Assembly (NCBI GenBank): GCA_900545875.1
Contig: URAQ01000134.1
Coordinates: forward strand, 1 to 5,172
Length of the DNA stretch: 5,172 nt
From: an uncultured Collinsella sp.
GTDB lineage: Bacteria; Actinomycetota; Coriobacteriia; Coriobacteriales; Coriobacteriaceae
Direction: 5' to 3'
Position numbers and translations under genes: made by a program
In this document: positions 4,280-5,172 of the stretch, in pieces
Position numbering within the stretch: the stretch's first letter is position 1
How the letters are laid out: every line of letters begins with the position of its first letter
Notes under the pieces: generated by a model
What the model was told of the DNA's origin: nothing
The model's database searches: none
What the model saw: only the letters and a program-made list of their open reading frames with translations

Positions 4280-5172
4280 CTACGCCGGCCACCAGATGCG
4301 TACGAGCGGCAGCAGCGCGCGGGTGTCCTCGTCCGCCCTCTCGTAGGACTCCACGTAGAGGCGCACGAAGCCGTCAAGGTCGAGCAGCCTCACCGGCACG
4401 TTCGAGCGGTCGGCCTCGTAGCGGGCCTCGCGGGTGAAGCCGCCCGTGCTAACGTAGAGCCCGCGGTCGGCGGCACGCAACCCGCCGATGAACGACCGGA
4501 TGGCAGGTGTCCCCATGGCGCCCTTGCGGTGCTTCACCTCCGCGACGATGCGCGGGCTCTCCAGACCGAGCGCATCCGACGAGGCGACCACGTCGCGCCC
4601 GCCGTCCGGGCCTGTCGGCATCACGCGAGCGTGGTAGCCCATGGAGCGAAGCAGGCCCGCCGTGAGCTCCTCCATCTCATCCCAGCCGAGGGCGAGCACC
4701 CGGTCCTTGATGCGCTCGATGCCGTCGTCGAAGGTCGCGTAGCGCGCCTCATCGGCCTCGCCGGCGTCCTCCTCGGGGGTGCCGTCGGCAGCACCCGTCA
4801 TTGCCACACCCGGAGCCCAGGCGCGGGCCAAATCCGCCATCACGTCCGGTCCCACCTGGAAGATCGTCATGATCGAGCCCAGCGAGTTGCGGGAGGCCGC
4901 TGAGAGCCGATCACGCGGGGCCTCGCGCTGCCAGCGCACGGCCCGCTCGTAGGTGACGCCCTCACCTGCCGCGGCGATGCAGGGGCCGGCCACCTCGCCC
5001 GCGTGGTAGAGGCGCGTCGAGGGGTCGTACATCACCACGGTGGAGCCCTCAGCCATGTCGTGCGCGAAGCGGTAGGCCTGCCCGGCGGCCGAGCCCACCT
5101 TGCTGCCGCTCGTCTCACCATTTGCCTCGGCGTAGGCGGCCTTCATCTCGTCGCGCGACATCGAGGCGATGT
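4280..5172 (-). CDS. Mrr-type restriction endonuclease with EVE-like N-terminal region, 5' end outside the window
   Basis: The frame is open to the window's right edge, where the codons read IAS before the Met at 5161, so the true start is probably outside. Numbering from that Met, residues 24-101 (AGQAYRFAHDMAEGSTVVMY, then HAGEVAG, VRWQREAPRDRLS and NSLGSIMTIFQV) resemble the EVE/PUA-like N-terminus of COG4127 Mrr-superfamily enzymes, which is thought to read modified bases. An acidic linker (about 123-145) leads to the Mrr catalytic domain (about 155-272): MEELTAGLLRSMGY, GPDGGRDVV with Asp190, and AEVKHRKG with Glu208 and Lys210, an intact PD-(D/E)xK site. The likely role is cutting of foreign, possibly modified, DNA in the cytoplasm. 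No methyltransferase is in view, as expected for a type IV-like enzyme. It is followed closely by the 42-aa and membrane-protein genes, suggesting one system. Family call strong; substrate unknown. Confidence 0.92.
   Translation of the reverse strand, partial: IASMSRDEMKAAYAEANGETSGSKVGSAAGQAYRFAHDMAEGSTVVMYDPSTRLYHAGEVAGPCIAAAGEGVTYERAVRWQREAPRDRLSAASRNSLGSIMTIFQVGPDVMADLARAWAPGVAMTGAADGTPEEDAGEADEARYATFDDGIERIKDRVLALGWDEMEELTAGLLRSMGYHARVMPTGPDGGRDVVASSDALGLESPRIVAEVKHRKGAMGTPAIRSFIGGLRAADRGLYVSTGGFTREARYEADRSNVPVRLLDLDGFVRLYVESYERADEDTRALLPLVRIWWPA

Noticed and set aside
4117..4377. 87-codon N-terminal extension of the membrane-protein frame
   Set aside because: It overlaps the nuclease gene and the 42-aa gene in another frame and has low-complexity Arg-rich composition. 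The GTG overlapping the small ORF's stop is the better start.
4262..4903. 213-residue plus-strand frame opposite the Mrr-like gene
   Set aside because: It is a His/Arg/Ala-rich antisense shadow; the minus strand carries the intact nuclease motifs.

Overview
The window is high-GC bacterial DNA, and every supportable gene lies on the minus strand. The combination of a Hanks-type kinase, a small Xre-like regulator and a Tat-type DUF4352 lipoprotein, all GC-rich with strong GGAGG ribosome sites, fits a Coriobacteriia actinobacterium such as Collinsella. That assignment rests on general resemblance, not on a marker gene.

Read in the direction of transcription (high to low coordinates), the window splits in two. 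The right part (about 5172 to 2309) looks accessory and defence-related. It starts with a 5'-truncated Mrr-type restriction endonuclease that has an EVE-like N-terminal region (4280-5172). After 38 bp comes a 42-residue Pro/Lys-rich protein (4113-4241), whose stop overlaps the GTG start of a three-helix membrane protein (3550-4116). These three form one compact transcription unit. A 191-bp gap with a candidate promoter and a leader hairpin precedes an Abi_2/AbiD/F-like protein with an intact HEPN Rx4H motif (2615-3358). A 156-bp gap able to fold into a long stem leads to a 49-residue helix-turn-helix ORF (2309-2458) that looks cut short.

The left part (about 2300 to 1) looks like resident chromosome. 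It holds a DUF4352-like lipoprotein (1656-2198), an Xre-like regulator (1195-1617) and a Ser/Thr protein kinase with a candidate membrane segment, whose 3' end lies outside the window (1-1108). They are closely spaced and co-oriented, so they may form an envelope-sensing module. The lipoprotein ribosome site is buried in a perfect 14-bp inverted repeat. The kinase start sits six bases after a perfect 12-bp GC-rich inverted repeat and has no Shine-Dalgarno sequence, so translation or read-through may be controlled by RNA structure at both places.

The best candidate for something undescribed is the Mrr / 42-aa / three-TM operon next to the HEPN Abi gene: a base-reading nuclease coupled to a possible membrane effector. 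The functional link is inferred from gene order and coupling, not shown by the sequence.
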